Assembly (NCBI GenBank): GCA_036389835.1
Contig: DASVWC010000040.1
Location: 55,647 to 119,646, forward strand
Source of the DNA: AC-37 sp036389835
Lineage (GTDB): Bacteria > Actinomycetota > Thermoleophilia > Solirubrobacterales > Thermoleophilaceae
Length of the DNA: 64,000 nt
Direction of reading: 5' to 3'
Part shown: one piece after another, positions 26,100 through 34,161 of the stretch
Numbering within the stretch: position 1 is the first letter of the stretch
How the letters are laid out: the number at the start of each line of letters is the position of its first letter
The notes under the pieces: model-generated
The model's database searches: none
Told to the model about the DNA's origin: nothing
Seen by the model: the letters and a program-made list of their open reading frames with translations, nothing else
Position numbers and translations under genes: made by a program

Positions 26100-27128
26100 G
26101 TGAGCGCGCCCGTCCTGATCAACGGGCGCGCCGCGGTGCGGCGCGAGATCGGCGGCGTCGAGCGCGTCGCGCGCGAGCTCGCGTGGCGGCTCCCGGCGCT
26201 GCGCCCCGACCGCTACGCCGTCGCGCGCCCGCGGGCGGCGCTCGCCCACCGCGCGGGCCACGCCTGGGAGCAGGCCGCCCTCCCGCTGCTGGCCAGCCGC
26301 GCGCAGCTGATCCTCTCGCCGGCCAACCTCGCGCCGCTCGCCTCCCGCCGCAACGTGGTCGTGATCCACGACGCCGCCGCCCTGCGCCACCCGGAGTGGT
26401 ACGGCGCCGCCTACGCGCGCTGGCAGCGCGCGCTGCTGCCGCGGCTCGCGCGCCGCGCGCGCGCCGTGATCACCGTGTCGGAGTTCTCACGCGGCGAGCT
26501 GGTCGAGCTCCTGGGCGTGCCGCCCGCGCGCGTGAGCGTCGTGCCGAACGGCGTGGACGATCGCTTCTCGCCCGCCGCCGACCCCGCGCCCGCGCGCGCC
26601 GCGACCGGGCTCGGCGAGCGTCCGTACGCGCTCGTGGTGGGCACGCGCATCGCCCGCAAGAACCCGCCGGCGCTGGCGGAGGCCGCGCGCGCGCTGACCG
26701 CCGCGGGGATCGAGCTGGTCGCCGCCGGCGGCGGGCGGCCGTACATGCGCGCGGGCGACGGGGCGCCCGTGCGCGCGCTCGGCTACGTGCCCGACGAGCT
26801 CCTGCCGTCGCTCTACGCGGGCGCGCGGGCGCTGCTCATGCCGTCGCTCTACGAGGGCTTCGGCCTCCCGTGCCTGGAGGCGATGGCCAGCGGCGTGCCG
26901 GTGGTGGCGGCCGACCGCGCCGCGCTGCCGGAGACCTGCGGCGACGCCGCGCTGCTCGTGGACCCCGACGACGCCGGCGCGTTCGCGGCCGCGGCCGTCG
27001 CCGCCGCCACCGACGAGGTGCGCCGCGCCGCCATGGCGGAGCGCGGTCTCGAGCGCGCGGCGGCGCACACGTGGGAGCGCTCGGCGCGGCTGGTCGACGG
27101 CGTGGTCGAGGCCCTGCTGGAGGGCTAG
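26100..27128 (+). CDS. Family 4 glycosyltransferase, mannosyltransferase-like (342 aa)
   Basis: The N-terminal GGVERVARELAWRLP glycine motif, then VVIHDAAALRHPEWYGAAY and AVITVSEFSRGEL precede the donor domain with VVGTRIARKNPPALAEA (R/K phosphate contacts) and YEGFGLPCLEAMASGVPVVAA (E-x7-E). This is the pattern of GT4 mannosyl- or rhamnosyltransferases that decorate lipid-linked glycans. It starts at GTG, in operon with the fused GT upstream. The 3' end overlaps by 4 bp the convergent glycoside hydrolase gene. Confidence 0.9.
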   Translation: MSAPVLINGRAAVRREIGGVERVARELAWRLPALRPDRYAVARPRAALAHRAGHAWEQAALPLLASRAQLILSPANLAPLASRRNVVVIHDAAALRHPEWYGAAYARWQRALLPRLARRARAVITVSEFSRGELVELLGVPPARVSVVPNGVDDRFSPAADPAPARAATGLGERPYALVVGTRIARKNPPALAEAARALTAAGIELVAAGGGRPYMRAGDGAPVRALGYVPDELLPSLYAGARALLMPSLYEGFGLPCLEAMASGVPVVAADRAALPETCGDAALLVDPDDAGAFAAAAVAAATDEVRRAAMAERGLERAAAHTWERSARLVDGVVEALLEG

Positions 27129-28303
27129 CGCGGCGACGGCGGCCCGGCCGCCGGCTGCTGCGGCTGGTCCGTCATGCACTGGGCGCGCTCGTCCTTCTGG
27201 CAGCCCTCGTAGAGCCGGGCGCTGCGCGCGTACTGCTCGAGCGCGGGCATCGGCGTCACGGTCTGCTTGCCGTCGTACTTCACGAGCCCCGTGAACTTGA
27301 ACTGCTCGGAGGAGTACGACGACGCCCACGTGTACCAGTAGACGCGCTGCACGCTCGCGAGGCTCGACGACTGGTTCTTGACCAGGAGCTTGTACGCGCG
27401 CCAGAGGAACGACGCCATCCCCGCGTCGGTCGTCTGGAGCTTGTTGTCGGACTTGATCCTCCCCTTCGAGGCGGGCAGCCCGAGCTCGGTGATCCAGAGC
27501 GGCTTGCCCCCGTCGCCGTGACGGCGCATCACGATCCGGAAGCGCTTGGTGAGCGTGACGATCCCCTCCGGCTTCGAGGTGTACGGGTGCAGGGCGGCGA
27601 CGTCGAACGCGCCCTTGATCCCGCCCCTCTCGTACATGTGGTCGAGGTACTTCCACGACTCGTTCGAGATGCCGCCGAGCACGACCGTGGCGCCGGGGTC
27701 CTCCGCCTTGATCGCCTTGTACGACGCGCGCAGCAGCTTGCCGTAGCCGGGCGCGTAGTCCATGCCGGTCGGGATCGACCACTGGTACTGGAGGTGCGGC
27801 TCGTTCCAGATCTGCCACTGGCGGATCGGCCGCTTCGGCAGCAGCGGGTTCTCGAGCCAGAACGACCCGTTCTCGCCGTAGCGGGCGATCAGCGCGCGCA
27901 GGTAGCGCGTGTAGTCCGCGAAGCTCGTGGGCGGCGAGTGGGCGACGTTCTTGTACTGCCGCGCCCAGCGCGGGGCGAGGATCACCACGGGGAGGACGTC
28001 GATGCCGTGGGCCGCGGCGTGGCGCACGGCGCGGTCGGTCTTCGAGTGGTCGAACGGCGCGCCCTTGCGCTTCTGCGCGCGCAGCCACTCGAACGCGAGC
28101 CGCTTGGTCTCCACGCCGCTCCTCGCCATCCGCGCGTTCTCCGCGTCGCGGATCGACTCCGGCGCGACCATTTCGATCTCGGCGTCCCAGTTCGCGCCGT
28201 AGAAGAGCGGCGGCACGGCGCGCTGGGCGGCGGCGCTCGCGGGCATGGCGACCAGCAGCGCTGCCGCCGCGGCGAGGAGAGCTCCGAGGCGGTTCACGAA
28301 CAA
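27125..28303 (-). CDS. Secreted clan-A glycoside hydrolase (392 aa)
   Basis: The signal peptide (residues 1-27, LLAAAAALLVAMPASAAAQ) shows export. The TIM-barrel motifs of clan GH-A are present: WQIWNEPH with acid/base Glu about 168 after strand 4, and PLWITELGLP with nucleophile Glu about 273 on strand 7, plus DVAALHPYTSKP between. The family (GH5, GH39 or GH53-like) cannot be fixed by eye. A C-terminal Pro/Gln-rich tail is disordered. It may trim or remodel the polysaccharide made by the neighbouring genes. The TTG start at 28303 is placed 11 nt behind a TACCCT -10 hexamer. Confidence 0.8.
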   Translation of the reverse strand: MFVNRLGALLAAAAALLVAMPASAAAQRAVPPLFYGANWDAEIEMVAPESIRDAENARMARSGVETKRLAFEWLRAQKRKGAPFDHSKTDRAVRHAAAHGIDVLPVVILAPRWARQYKNVAHSPPTSFADYTRYLRALIARYGENGSFWLENPLLPKRPIRQWQIWNEPHLQYQWSIPTGMDYAPGYGKLLRASYKAIKAEDPGATVVLGGISNESWKYLDHMYERGGIKGAFDVAALHPYTSKPEGIVTLTKRFRIVMRRHGDGGKPLWITELGLPASKGRIKSDNKLQTTDAGMASFLWRAYKLLVKNQSSSLASVQRVYWYTWASSYSSEQFKFTGLVKYDGKQTVTPMPALEQYARSARLYEGCQKDERAQCMTDQPQQPAAGPPSPR

Positions 28304-28314
28304 GAGAACCCACG

Positions 28315-28320
28315 AGGGTA
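28315..28320 (-). promoter_or_regulatory. -10 element TACCCT for the glycoside hydrolase gene
   Basis: Minus-strand TACCCT ends 11 nt before the TTG at 28303. Confidence 0.45.
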
Positions 28321-28395
28321 CGAGCGGTTGCGGCCCGGCTGCGAACCGGCGCCCGCTGCGTCATCGGTCGCCCGCGCCGGGCCTTGCGCAAAGAG

Positions 28396-28411
28396 GTGAA
28401 TCGTGATTCAC
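28396..28411. promoter_or_regulatory. Palindromic operator before the TetR gene
   Basis: GTGAATCGTGATTCAC has two perfect 7-bp arms (GTGAATC/GATTCAC) around a 2-bp centre and ends 8 nt before the ATG at 28420. It covers the likely -10 position (a TTGCGC -35-like hexamer lies at 28384), as expected for autorepression. Confidence 0.7.
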
Positions 28412-28419
28412 TTCTTGGC

Positions 28420-29052
28420 ATGGCGTACCGCCCTACCGAGCGCACCGAGGCCAAGCGCGCCGCCACCCGCGAGCGCATCCTGGACGCCGCCCTCGATCAG
28501 CTGGCGGCCGGCGGCTACGCGTCGGCCGGCATGCAGGGGGTCGCCGAGCGGGCGGGGATCGCGACCGGCACCCTCTACCGCCACTTCCCGTCGAAGTCGG
28601 CGCTGTTCGCCGAGGTCTTCCGGCGCGGATCGGAGCGCGAGATGCGGCTGATCGCCGAGGCCACGCGCGCCGACGGGCGCCCGGCCGCCGAGCGGATCGG
28701 CGCCGCCGTGGAGGCCTTCGCGCGCCGCGCGCTCGCCGCCCCCACCCGCGCCTACGCGTTCATCGCCGAGCCGGTCGACCCGTCGGTCGAGGAGACGCGC
28801 CTCGCCTTCCGCCGCGCGATCCGCGACCACCTGCGCGCGATCCTCGAGGAGGGCGTGCGCGACGGCGAGCTGGCACCGCACGACAGCGAGACGGCGGCCG
28901 CCGCGGTGGTCGGCGCGCTGGGCGAGGCGCTGGTCGGGCCGCTGTCCCCGCGCGGGGGCGGCGGTGAGGCGATGGTCGCCGCGCTCGTGGACTTCTGCAT
29001 CCGTGCGCTACCGAGGGAGGAGAGCCGTGCCGGCCACGCTGCCCACGCATGA
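28420..29052 (+). CDS. TetR/AcrR-family regulator (210 aa)
   Basis: An N-terminal helix-turn-helix (residues about 15-60) reads RERILDAALDQLAAGGYASAGMQGVAERAGIATGTLYRHFPSKSALF, a textbook TetR DNA-binding domain. The C-terminal helical ligand domain ends with an Ala/His-rich tail. The palindrome just upstream suggests autoregulation, and the following acyl-CoA genes suggest an acyl-CoA or fatty-acid ligand (inference). The ATG at 28420 is preferred because upstream in-frame starts lie inside the operator. Its 3' end overlaps the start of the first AidB gene by 26 bp, so it heads the operon 28420-34161. Confidence 0.9.
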   Translation: MAYRPTERTEAKRAATRERILDAALDQLAAGGYASAGMQGVAERAGIATGTLYRHFPSKSALFAEVFRRGSEREMRLIAEATRADGRPAAERIGAAVEAFARRALAAPTRAYAFIAEPVDPSVEETRLAFRRAIRDHLRAILEEGVRDGELAPHDSETAAAAVVGALGEALVGPLSPRGGGGEAMVAALVDFCIRALPREESRAGHAAHA

Positions 29053-30610
29053 GGTCCTGAACCAGTCGCGGCCGCTGCTCGGCTACAACGCCTTCGAGGC
29101 CGACCCCGCGCTGCGCGAGGCGCTCGAGCGCGAGGGCGGCGGCTGGGGCGCCGAGCGCTGCCGGGAGATCGGCGCGATGGTCGGCTCCGAGGAGGCCGAC
29201 GAGCACTGCCGTCGCGCGCAGCGCAACGTCCCCGCGCTCCACACCCACGACCGCTTCGGACACCGGATCGACGCCGTCGAGTACGACTCCGGCTTCCACT
29301 GGATGCTGCGCCAGGGGATCGACCGCGGCCTCCACTCGCTGCCGTGGCGCGACCCCCGCCCCGGCGCCCACGTGGTGCGCGCGGCGATGTTCCTCGTCTA
29401 CAACGAGCTCGACACCGGCCCGGCCTGCCCGGTCTCGATCAACTACGCGGCCGTGCCGACGCTGCGCCAGTCGCCGGAGCTCGCCGCCGAGTACGAGGAG
29501 CGCGCGGCCCGCCCGGACTACGGCTCCTATGCCCAGGCCGGCATGGTCATGACCGAGAAGCAGGGCGGCTCGGACCTGCGCGCGAACAGCACGGTCGCCG
29601 AGCCGGCCGGCGACGGGTGGTGGGAGCTGACCGGCCACAAGTGGTTCTGCACCCACCCGGTGTTCGAGTTCTTCTTCACACTCGCGCACACCGAGGCGGG
29701 GCCGACCTGCTTCGTCGCCGAGCGCGGCGAGGGCTTCGAGATCCAGCGCCTCAAGGACAAGCTGGGCGGGCGCTCGCTGGCCTCGAGCGAGGTCGAGTAC
29801 CGCCGGCTGCCGGCTCGGATCCTCGGCGAGGAGGGCCACGGGATCCGCGCCATGATGGCCCAGATCGGCCCCACCCGCCTCGACACGCTGCTCGGCATCG
29901 GCGGCATCCTGCGCCGAGCCGTGGCCGAGGCGGTGCACCACGCGCGCCACCGCAGCGCGTTCGGCGGCCTGCTCGCCGAGCAGCCCGCGATGCAGAACGT
30001 GCTGGCCGACCTCGCCGTCGAGTCGGAGGCCGCGACCGCCGCCTCGCTGCGGGTTGCCCGGGCCTGGGACACCGACGCCGAGCAGCCGTTCCGGCGGCTG
30101 GCCCCCGCGGTCATGAAGTACTGGGTCTGCAAGCGCGCCGCCGCGGCGGCGGCCGAGGCGCTCGAGTGCCTCGGCGGCAACGGCTACATCGAGGAGGCGC
30201 CGCTCGCCCGGCTCTACCGCGACATCCAGATCGGGACCGTCTGGGAGGGCTCCGGGAACGTGATGGCGCTCGACGTCCTGCGCGCCTCCCGGACCGACCC
30301 GGAGGCGGTCGAGGCCCTGCTGGCGGAGTGCGAGCTGGCCGTGGGCGCCGACGCGCGCTACGACCACTTCCTCGCCCGCGCCCGCCAGAGCGTGACGATG
30401 CTGGGCGGGCCCCACCCGCAGTGGAACGCGCGCCGCGCGGTGGAGGACCTCGCGCTCGCGCTGCAGGGCAGCCTGCTCCTGCGTCATGCTCCACCCGCGG
30501 TCGCGGACGCGTTCTGCGCCTCGCGGCTCGGCGACGGCGGCTGGGCGTTCGGCACCATTCCCGACGGCGTGGCGGCCGACGCCATCGTCAGCAGAGCACT
30601 GGAGGTCTAG
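29027..30610 (+). CDS. AidB-type acyl-CoA dehydrogenase family protein, copy 1 (527 aa)
   Basis: It begins with the AidB-specific N-terminal region (HEVLNQSRPLLGYNAFEAD and LHTHDRFGHRIDAVEY), followed by MTEKQGGSDLRANS (FAD-proximal loop), LTGHKWFCTHP and FEIQRLKDKLGGRSLASSEVEY. The C-terminal helical domain has FGGLLAEQPAMQNVLADL and ECLGGNGYIEEAPLARLYRDIQIGTVWEGSGNVMALDVLR. The length is close to E. coli AidB (541 aa). The GTG start has GGAGGAG 5 nt upstream. E. coli AidB binds DNA and flavin and is part of the alkylation response; whether this copy does so, or is a true acyl-CoA dehydrogenase, is open. Confidence 0.88.
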   Translation: MPATLPTHEVLNQSRPLLGYNAFEADPALREALEREGGGWGAERCREIGAMVGSEEADEHCRRAQRNVPALHTHDRFGHRIDAVEYDSGFHWMLRQGIDRGLHSLPWRDPRPGAHVVRAAMFLVYNELDTGPACPVSINYAAVPTLRQSPELAAEYEERAARPDYGSYAQAGMVMTEKQGGSDLRANSTVAEPAGDGWWELTGHKWFCTHPVFEFFFTLAHTEAGPTCFVAERGEGFEIQRLKDKLGGRSLASSEVEYRRLPARILGEEGHGIRAMMAQIGPTRLDTLLGIGGILRRAVAEAVHHARHRSAFGGLLAEQPAMQNVLADLAVESEAATAASLRVARAWDTDAEQPFRRLAPAVMKYWVCKRAAAAAAEALECLGGNGYIEEAPLARLYRDIQIGTVWEGSGNVMALDVLRASRTDPEAVEALLAECELAVGADARYDHFLARARQSVTMLGGPHPQWNARRAVEDLALALQGSLLLRHAPPAVADAFCASRLGDGGWAFGTIPDGVAADAIVSRALEV

Positions 30611-32272
30611 ATGGCGACGATCGAGCAGCGCAACCCGGCCCGCGAGGTCCTCAACCAGCCGCCCCCGCTGACGGGCCGCAACCTGTTCACGGAGAACGTC
30701 CCGCTCGTCGAGTCCGTGCGCCGCGAGGGAGCCGGCTGGGCCGAGGAGCGGCTCACCGCGATCGGCGCGGAGTCCGGCGCGGCGGCCGACCGCGAGCTGG
30801 GCCGGCTCGCCAACGAGAACCCGCCGATCCTGCACACGCACGACCGCTTCGGGCACCGGATCGACGAGGTCGAGTTCCACCCGGCGTGGCACGAGCTCCT
30901 GGAGCTGTCGATGCGTCACGGCGTGCACGCGCTGCCCTGGCGCGAGCCGGGGCCCGGCGCCCACGCGGCGCGCGCCGCGATGATGCTGTGCGGCAGCGGG
31001 CTCGAGTCCGGGCACGGCTGCCCGATCTCGATGACCTACGCGGCGGTGCCCGTGCTGCGCCGCCAGCCCGAGATCGCCGCCGAGTGGGAGCCGCGGCTCA
31101 CCTCGCTCGAGTACGACCGCCGCTTCGTGCCCGCCGACCAGAAGCGCGGCGCGCTGGCGGGCATGGCCATGACCGAGCGCCAGGGCGGCTCCGACGTGCG
31201 CGCCAACACCACGCTCGCCCGCGCGCTGAACGGCGGCGGGGCCGGGGCCGAGTACGAGCTCACGGGGCACAAGTGGTTCTGCTCGGCGCCGATGTGCGAC
31301 ATGTTCCTCGTGCTCGCCCAGGCCGACGGCGGGCTCTCGTGCTTCCTGCTCCCGCGCTGGACGCCCGACGGCGAGCGCAACCGGATGCACATCCAGCGGC
31401 TCAAGGACAAGCTCGGCAACCGCTCGAACGCGTCGAGCGAGATCGAGCTGGACGGCGCCTGGGCGCGGATGGTCGGCGAGGAGGGCCGCGGCGTCCCGAC
31501 GATCATCGAGATGGTCAACTTCACCCGGCTCGACTGCGTGCTCGGCTCGACCGGCCTGATGCGCGAGGCGCTCGCGCAGGCGATCCACCACTGCTCGCAC
31601 CGGGCGGCGTTCGGCAGGACGCTCGTGGACCAGCCGCTGATGCAGAACGTGCTTGCCGACCTCGCCGTGGAGTCCGAGGCGGCCACGCTCACGGCGCTGC
31701 GGCTGGCCCGCGCGATCGACGTGGGAGCCGACGACCCGACCGAGACCCTCTTCAAGCGGCTCGGCCTCGCCGTGTCGAAGTACTGGGTCTGCAAGAGCGC
31801 GACCTGGCACGTGGCGGAGGCGCTCGAGTGCCTCGGCGGGAACGGGTACGTGGAGCTGTCGGGGATGCCGCGCATCCACCGCGAGGCGCCGCTCCTGTCG
31901 ATCTGGGAGGGCTCCGGCAACGTCAACTGCCTCGACGTGCTGCGCGCGATGGCCCGCACGCCCGAGTCGGTGCAGGCGTTCTTCGACGAGGTCGAGTCGG
32001 CCTCCGGTGCCGAGCCGCGCCTCGACGCGTACGTCCGCTCGCTCAAGGCCGAGCTCGGCGAGCCGGAGGGGATCGAGGCGCGCGCGCGGCGCCTCGTGGA
32101 GCGGATGGCGGTGGCGCTCCAGGCGTCGCTGCTCGTGCGCCACGGGGACGCGGCCGTGGCGGACGCGTTCTGCGCCAGCCGCCTGGCCGGCGACCGCGGG
32201 CGCGCGCTCGGGACCCTGCCCGCGGGCGCCGACTTCGAGCGGATCATCGAAAGGCACAGCCCCGCCCGCTAG
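30611..32272 (+). CDS. AidB-type acyl-CoA dehydrogenase family protein, copy 2 (553 aa)
   Basis: The ATG is the first base after the stop of copy 1. The motifs are the same in the same order: AREVLNQPPPLTGRNLFTEN, HTHDRFGHRIDEVEFHPAWHELL, MTERQGGSDVRANTT, LTGHKWFCSAPMCDMFLVLAQ, HIQRLKDKLGNRSNASSEIEL and ECLGGNGYVELSGMPRIHREAPLLSIWEGSGNVNCLDVLR. Residues unique to this copy (PMCDMFLVLAQ and NASSE) are those seen in E. coli AidB, so this is the more AidB-like of the pair. Two adjacent, clearly diverged AidB genes suggest a hetero-oligomer or separate substrates. The stop codon region contains the promoter of the desaturase. Confidence 0.88.
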   Translation: MATIEQRNPAREVLNQPPPLTGRNLFTENVPLVESVRREGAGWAEERLTAIGAESGAAADRELGRLANENPPILHTHDRFGHRIDEVEFHPAWHELLELSMRHGVHALPWREPGPGAHAARAAMMLCGSGLESGHGCPISMTYAAVPVLRRQPEIAAEWEPRLTSLEYDRRFVPADQKRGALAGMAMTERQGGSDVRANTTLARALNGGGAGAEYELTGHKWFCSAPMCDMFLVLAQADGGLSCFLLPRWTPDGERNRMHIQRLKDKLGNRSNASSEIELDGAWARMVGEEGRGVPTIIEMVNFTRLDCVLGSTGLMREALAQAIHHCSHRAAFGRTLVDQPLMQNVLADLAVESEAATLTALRLARAIDVGADDPTETLFKRLGLAVSKYWVCKSATWHVAEALECLGGNGYVELSGMPRIHREAPLLSIWEGSGNVNCLDVLRAMARTPESVQAFFDEVESASGAEPRLDAYVRSLKAELGEPEGIEARARRLVERMAVALQASLLVRHGDAAVADAFCASRLAGDRGRALGTLPAGADFERIIERHSPAR

Positions 32273-32275
32273 TCT
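32270..32275 (+). promoter_or_regulatory. -10 element TAGTCT for the desaturase gene
   Basis: TAGTCT begins with the TAG stop of the upstream gene and ends 9 nt before the TTG at 32285, so the desaturase may have its own leaderless transcript. Confidence 0.45.
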
Positions 32276-32284
32276 CCGAACCAC

Positions 32285-33235
32285 TTGGAGGCATCTTCCG
32301 CCGGAGTGGACCGGTTTGACCAGCCGGGACGCGACGACATACAGCCCGTCGCGAACGAGACCGTCGACCGCATCGCGACCGGCACCGTCACGGTGCTCCC
32401 CTTCCTCGCCCTGGGGGTGGCGGTCTGGCAGGCGTGGGCGCACTCGCTCTACTGGAGCGACCTCGCGGTCTTCGCGATCATGTACACGTTCACCGGGCTC
32501 GGCATCACGGTCGGCTTCCACCGCCACCTGACCCACCGGGCGTTCAAGACGAAGCGGCCGATCCGCGTGGCGCTGACCATCCTCGGCACCGCCGCGATCG
32601 AGGGGCCGGTCACCGCGTGGGTCGCCGACCACCGCAAGCACCACGCGTTCGCCGACGAGAAGGGCGACCCGCACAGCCCGCACGTGGGGCACGCGGGCGG
32701 CTTCCGCGGCGCGCTGAAGGGCCTGCTGCACGCGCACGTGGGCTGGCTGTTCGTGCACGACGAGCGCGGGTCGAAGGAGCGCTACGCGCCCGATCTCCTC
32801 GCCGACCCGGCGGTCCGCTTCGTGGACAGGACCTTCCTCGTGTGGGCGCTCGGCGGGCTCGCGCTGCCGTTCTTCCTCGGGTGGGCGATCGGCGGGACAA
32901 TCCACACCGCGCTCACCGGGCTGCTCTGGGGCGGCGCGGTGCGCGTCCTGCTGCTCCACCACGTCACCTACAGCATCAACTCGCTCTGCCACTTCTTCGG
33001 CCGCCAGAGCTTCGAGACCGGTGACGAGTCGCGCAACCTCGCCTGGCTCGCGCCGCTCTCGCTGGGCGAGGCCTGGCACAACAACCACCACGCGTTCCCC
33101 ACCTCGGCGGCGCACGGGCTGCGCTGGTACGAGCTCGACATCTCGGCGCTGGTCATCCGCGGGCTCGAGCGGCTCGGGCTCGCGTGGGACGTGGTCCGGG
33201 TCAGTCCCGAGCGGCTGGAGAAGAAGGCGCTCTGA
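32285..33235 (+). CDS. Acyl-CoA/fatty-acid desaturase (316 aa)
   Basis: The three histidine boxes of membrane di-iron desaturases are all present: HRHLTH (about residue 79), HRKHH (about 116) and HNNHH (about 262). Four membrane segments separate them in the delta-9 acyl-CoA desaturase order. It should introduce a double bond into a long-chain acyl-CoA at the cytoplasmic face of the membrane. The TTG start follows a TAGTCT hexamer. The stop codon overlaps the CTG that best fits as start of the enoyl-CoA hydratase gene. Confidence 0.9.
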   Translation: MEASSAGVDRFDQPGRDDIQPVANETVDRIATGTVTVLPFLALGVAVWQAWAHSLYWSDLAVFAIMYTFTGLGITVGFHRHLTHRAFKTKRPIRVALTILGTAAIEGPVTAWVADHRKHHAFADEKGDPHSPHVGHAGGFRGALKGLLHAHVGWLFVHDERGSKERYAPDLLADPAVRFVDRTFLVWALGGLALPFFLGWAIGGTIHTALTGLLWGGAVRVLLLHHVTYSINSLCHFFGRQSFETGDESRNLAWLAPLSLGEAWHNNHHAFPTSAAHGLRWYELDISALVIRGLERLGLAWDVVRVSPERLEKKAL

Positions 33236-34161
33236 GCACCCTCACCTACTCGGTGGACGGGCGGGTGGCGCGCATCACCCTCGACCGCCCCGAGCGGGGC
33301 AACGGGATAACGCTGGAGATGCCGCGCGAGCTGGCGGCGGCGGTGGAGCAGGCCGATCTCGACCCCGGCGTGCACGTGATCGCGCTGTCCGGGGCCGGGA
33401 AGGGGTTCTGCGGCGGCTACGACCTGGTGGCGAGCGCGGAGCAGCGGATGGAGGGCGTGGGGGGCGAGGCAGCCGGTCCAGGCTCGCCCGGCGATCCCGG
33501 CTTCCCGCCGGGCTCCCCGCTCGACCCGCTGGTCCAGCTCCGCAACCACGACCCGTCCGGCACGTGGGACCCGCTGGTCGACTACGCGATGATGAGCCGC
33601 AACGTCCGCGGCTTCATGTCGCTCTTCCACGCGAACAAGCCGGTCGTGTGCAAGGTGCACGGGTTCTGCGTGGCGGGCGGAACCGACATGGCGCTCTGCT
33701 CCGACCTGCTCGTGATCGCGGACGACGCGCGGATCGGCTACCCGCCGGCGCGCGTCTGGGGCACGCCCACCACGATGGTGTGGGCGCACCGGATCGGGCC
33801 GGAGAAGGCCAAGCGGCTGCTGTTCACCGGCGACCTGCTCACCGGCCGCGAGGCGCACGAGTGGGGCCTGGCGATCGAGGCGCCGCCCGCGGCCGAGCTC
33901 GACGAGCGCTTCGAGGCGCTGGTGCAGCGGATCGCGCTGGTGCCCGTCAACCAGCTGGTGATGCACAAGCTGCTGGTCAACCAGACGATGTACGCGCAGG
34001 GGCTGCACGCCACGCAGGTCCTCGCGACGGTGTTCGACGGCGTGGCCCGCCACACGCCCGAGGGCTTCGCCTTCCAGCAGCGAGCGGCGGAGGCGGGCTT
34101 CAAGCAGGCGGTACGCGAGCGCGACGAGCCGTTCGGCGACGCGCCGCCCGAGAGGACGTAG
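33232..34161 (+). CDS. Enoyl-CoA hydratase/isomerase family protein (309 aa; probable CTG start)
   Basis: The crotonase fold is recognised by LSTLTYSVDGRVARITLDRPERGNGIT, then ALSGAGKGFCGGYDL (first oxyanion-hole loop), HGFCVAGGTDMALCSDLLVIADDARIGYPP (second oxyanion-hole glycines and catalytic loop) and the C-terminal trimerisation helices. An insertion of about 40 residues, Gly/Pro-rich, follows the first loop. The protein begins naturally at a CTG at 33232 that overlaps the desaturase stop (CTGA) and has AGAAGG just upstream. The nearest conventional start is a GTG at 33184, which would add 16 unrelated residues coded by antiphase desaturase DNA. Confidence 0.8.
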   Translation: MSTLTYSVDGRVARITLDRPERGNGITLEMPRELAAAVEQADLDPGVHVIALSGAGKGFCGGYDLVASAEQRMEGVGGEAAGPGSPGDPGFPPGSPLDPLVQLRNHDPSGTWDPLVDYAMMSRNVRGFMSLFHANKPVVCKVHGFCVAGGTDMALCSDLLVIADDARIGYPPARVWGTPTTMVWAHRIGPEKAKRLLFTGDLLTGREAHEWGLAIEAPPAAELDERFEALVQRIALVPVNQLVMHKLLVNQTMYAQGLHATQVLATVFDGVARHTPEGFAFQQRAAEAGFKQAVRERDEPFGDAPPERT

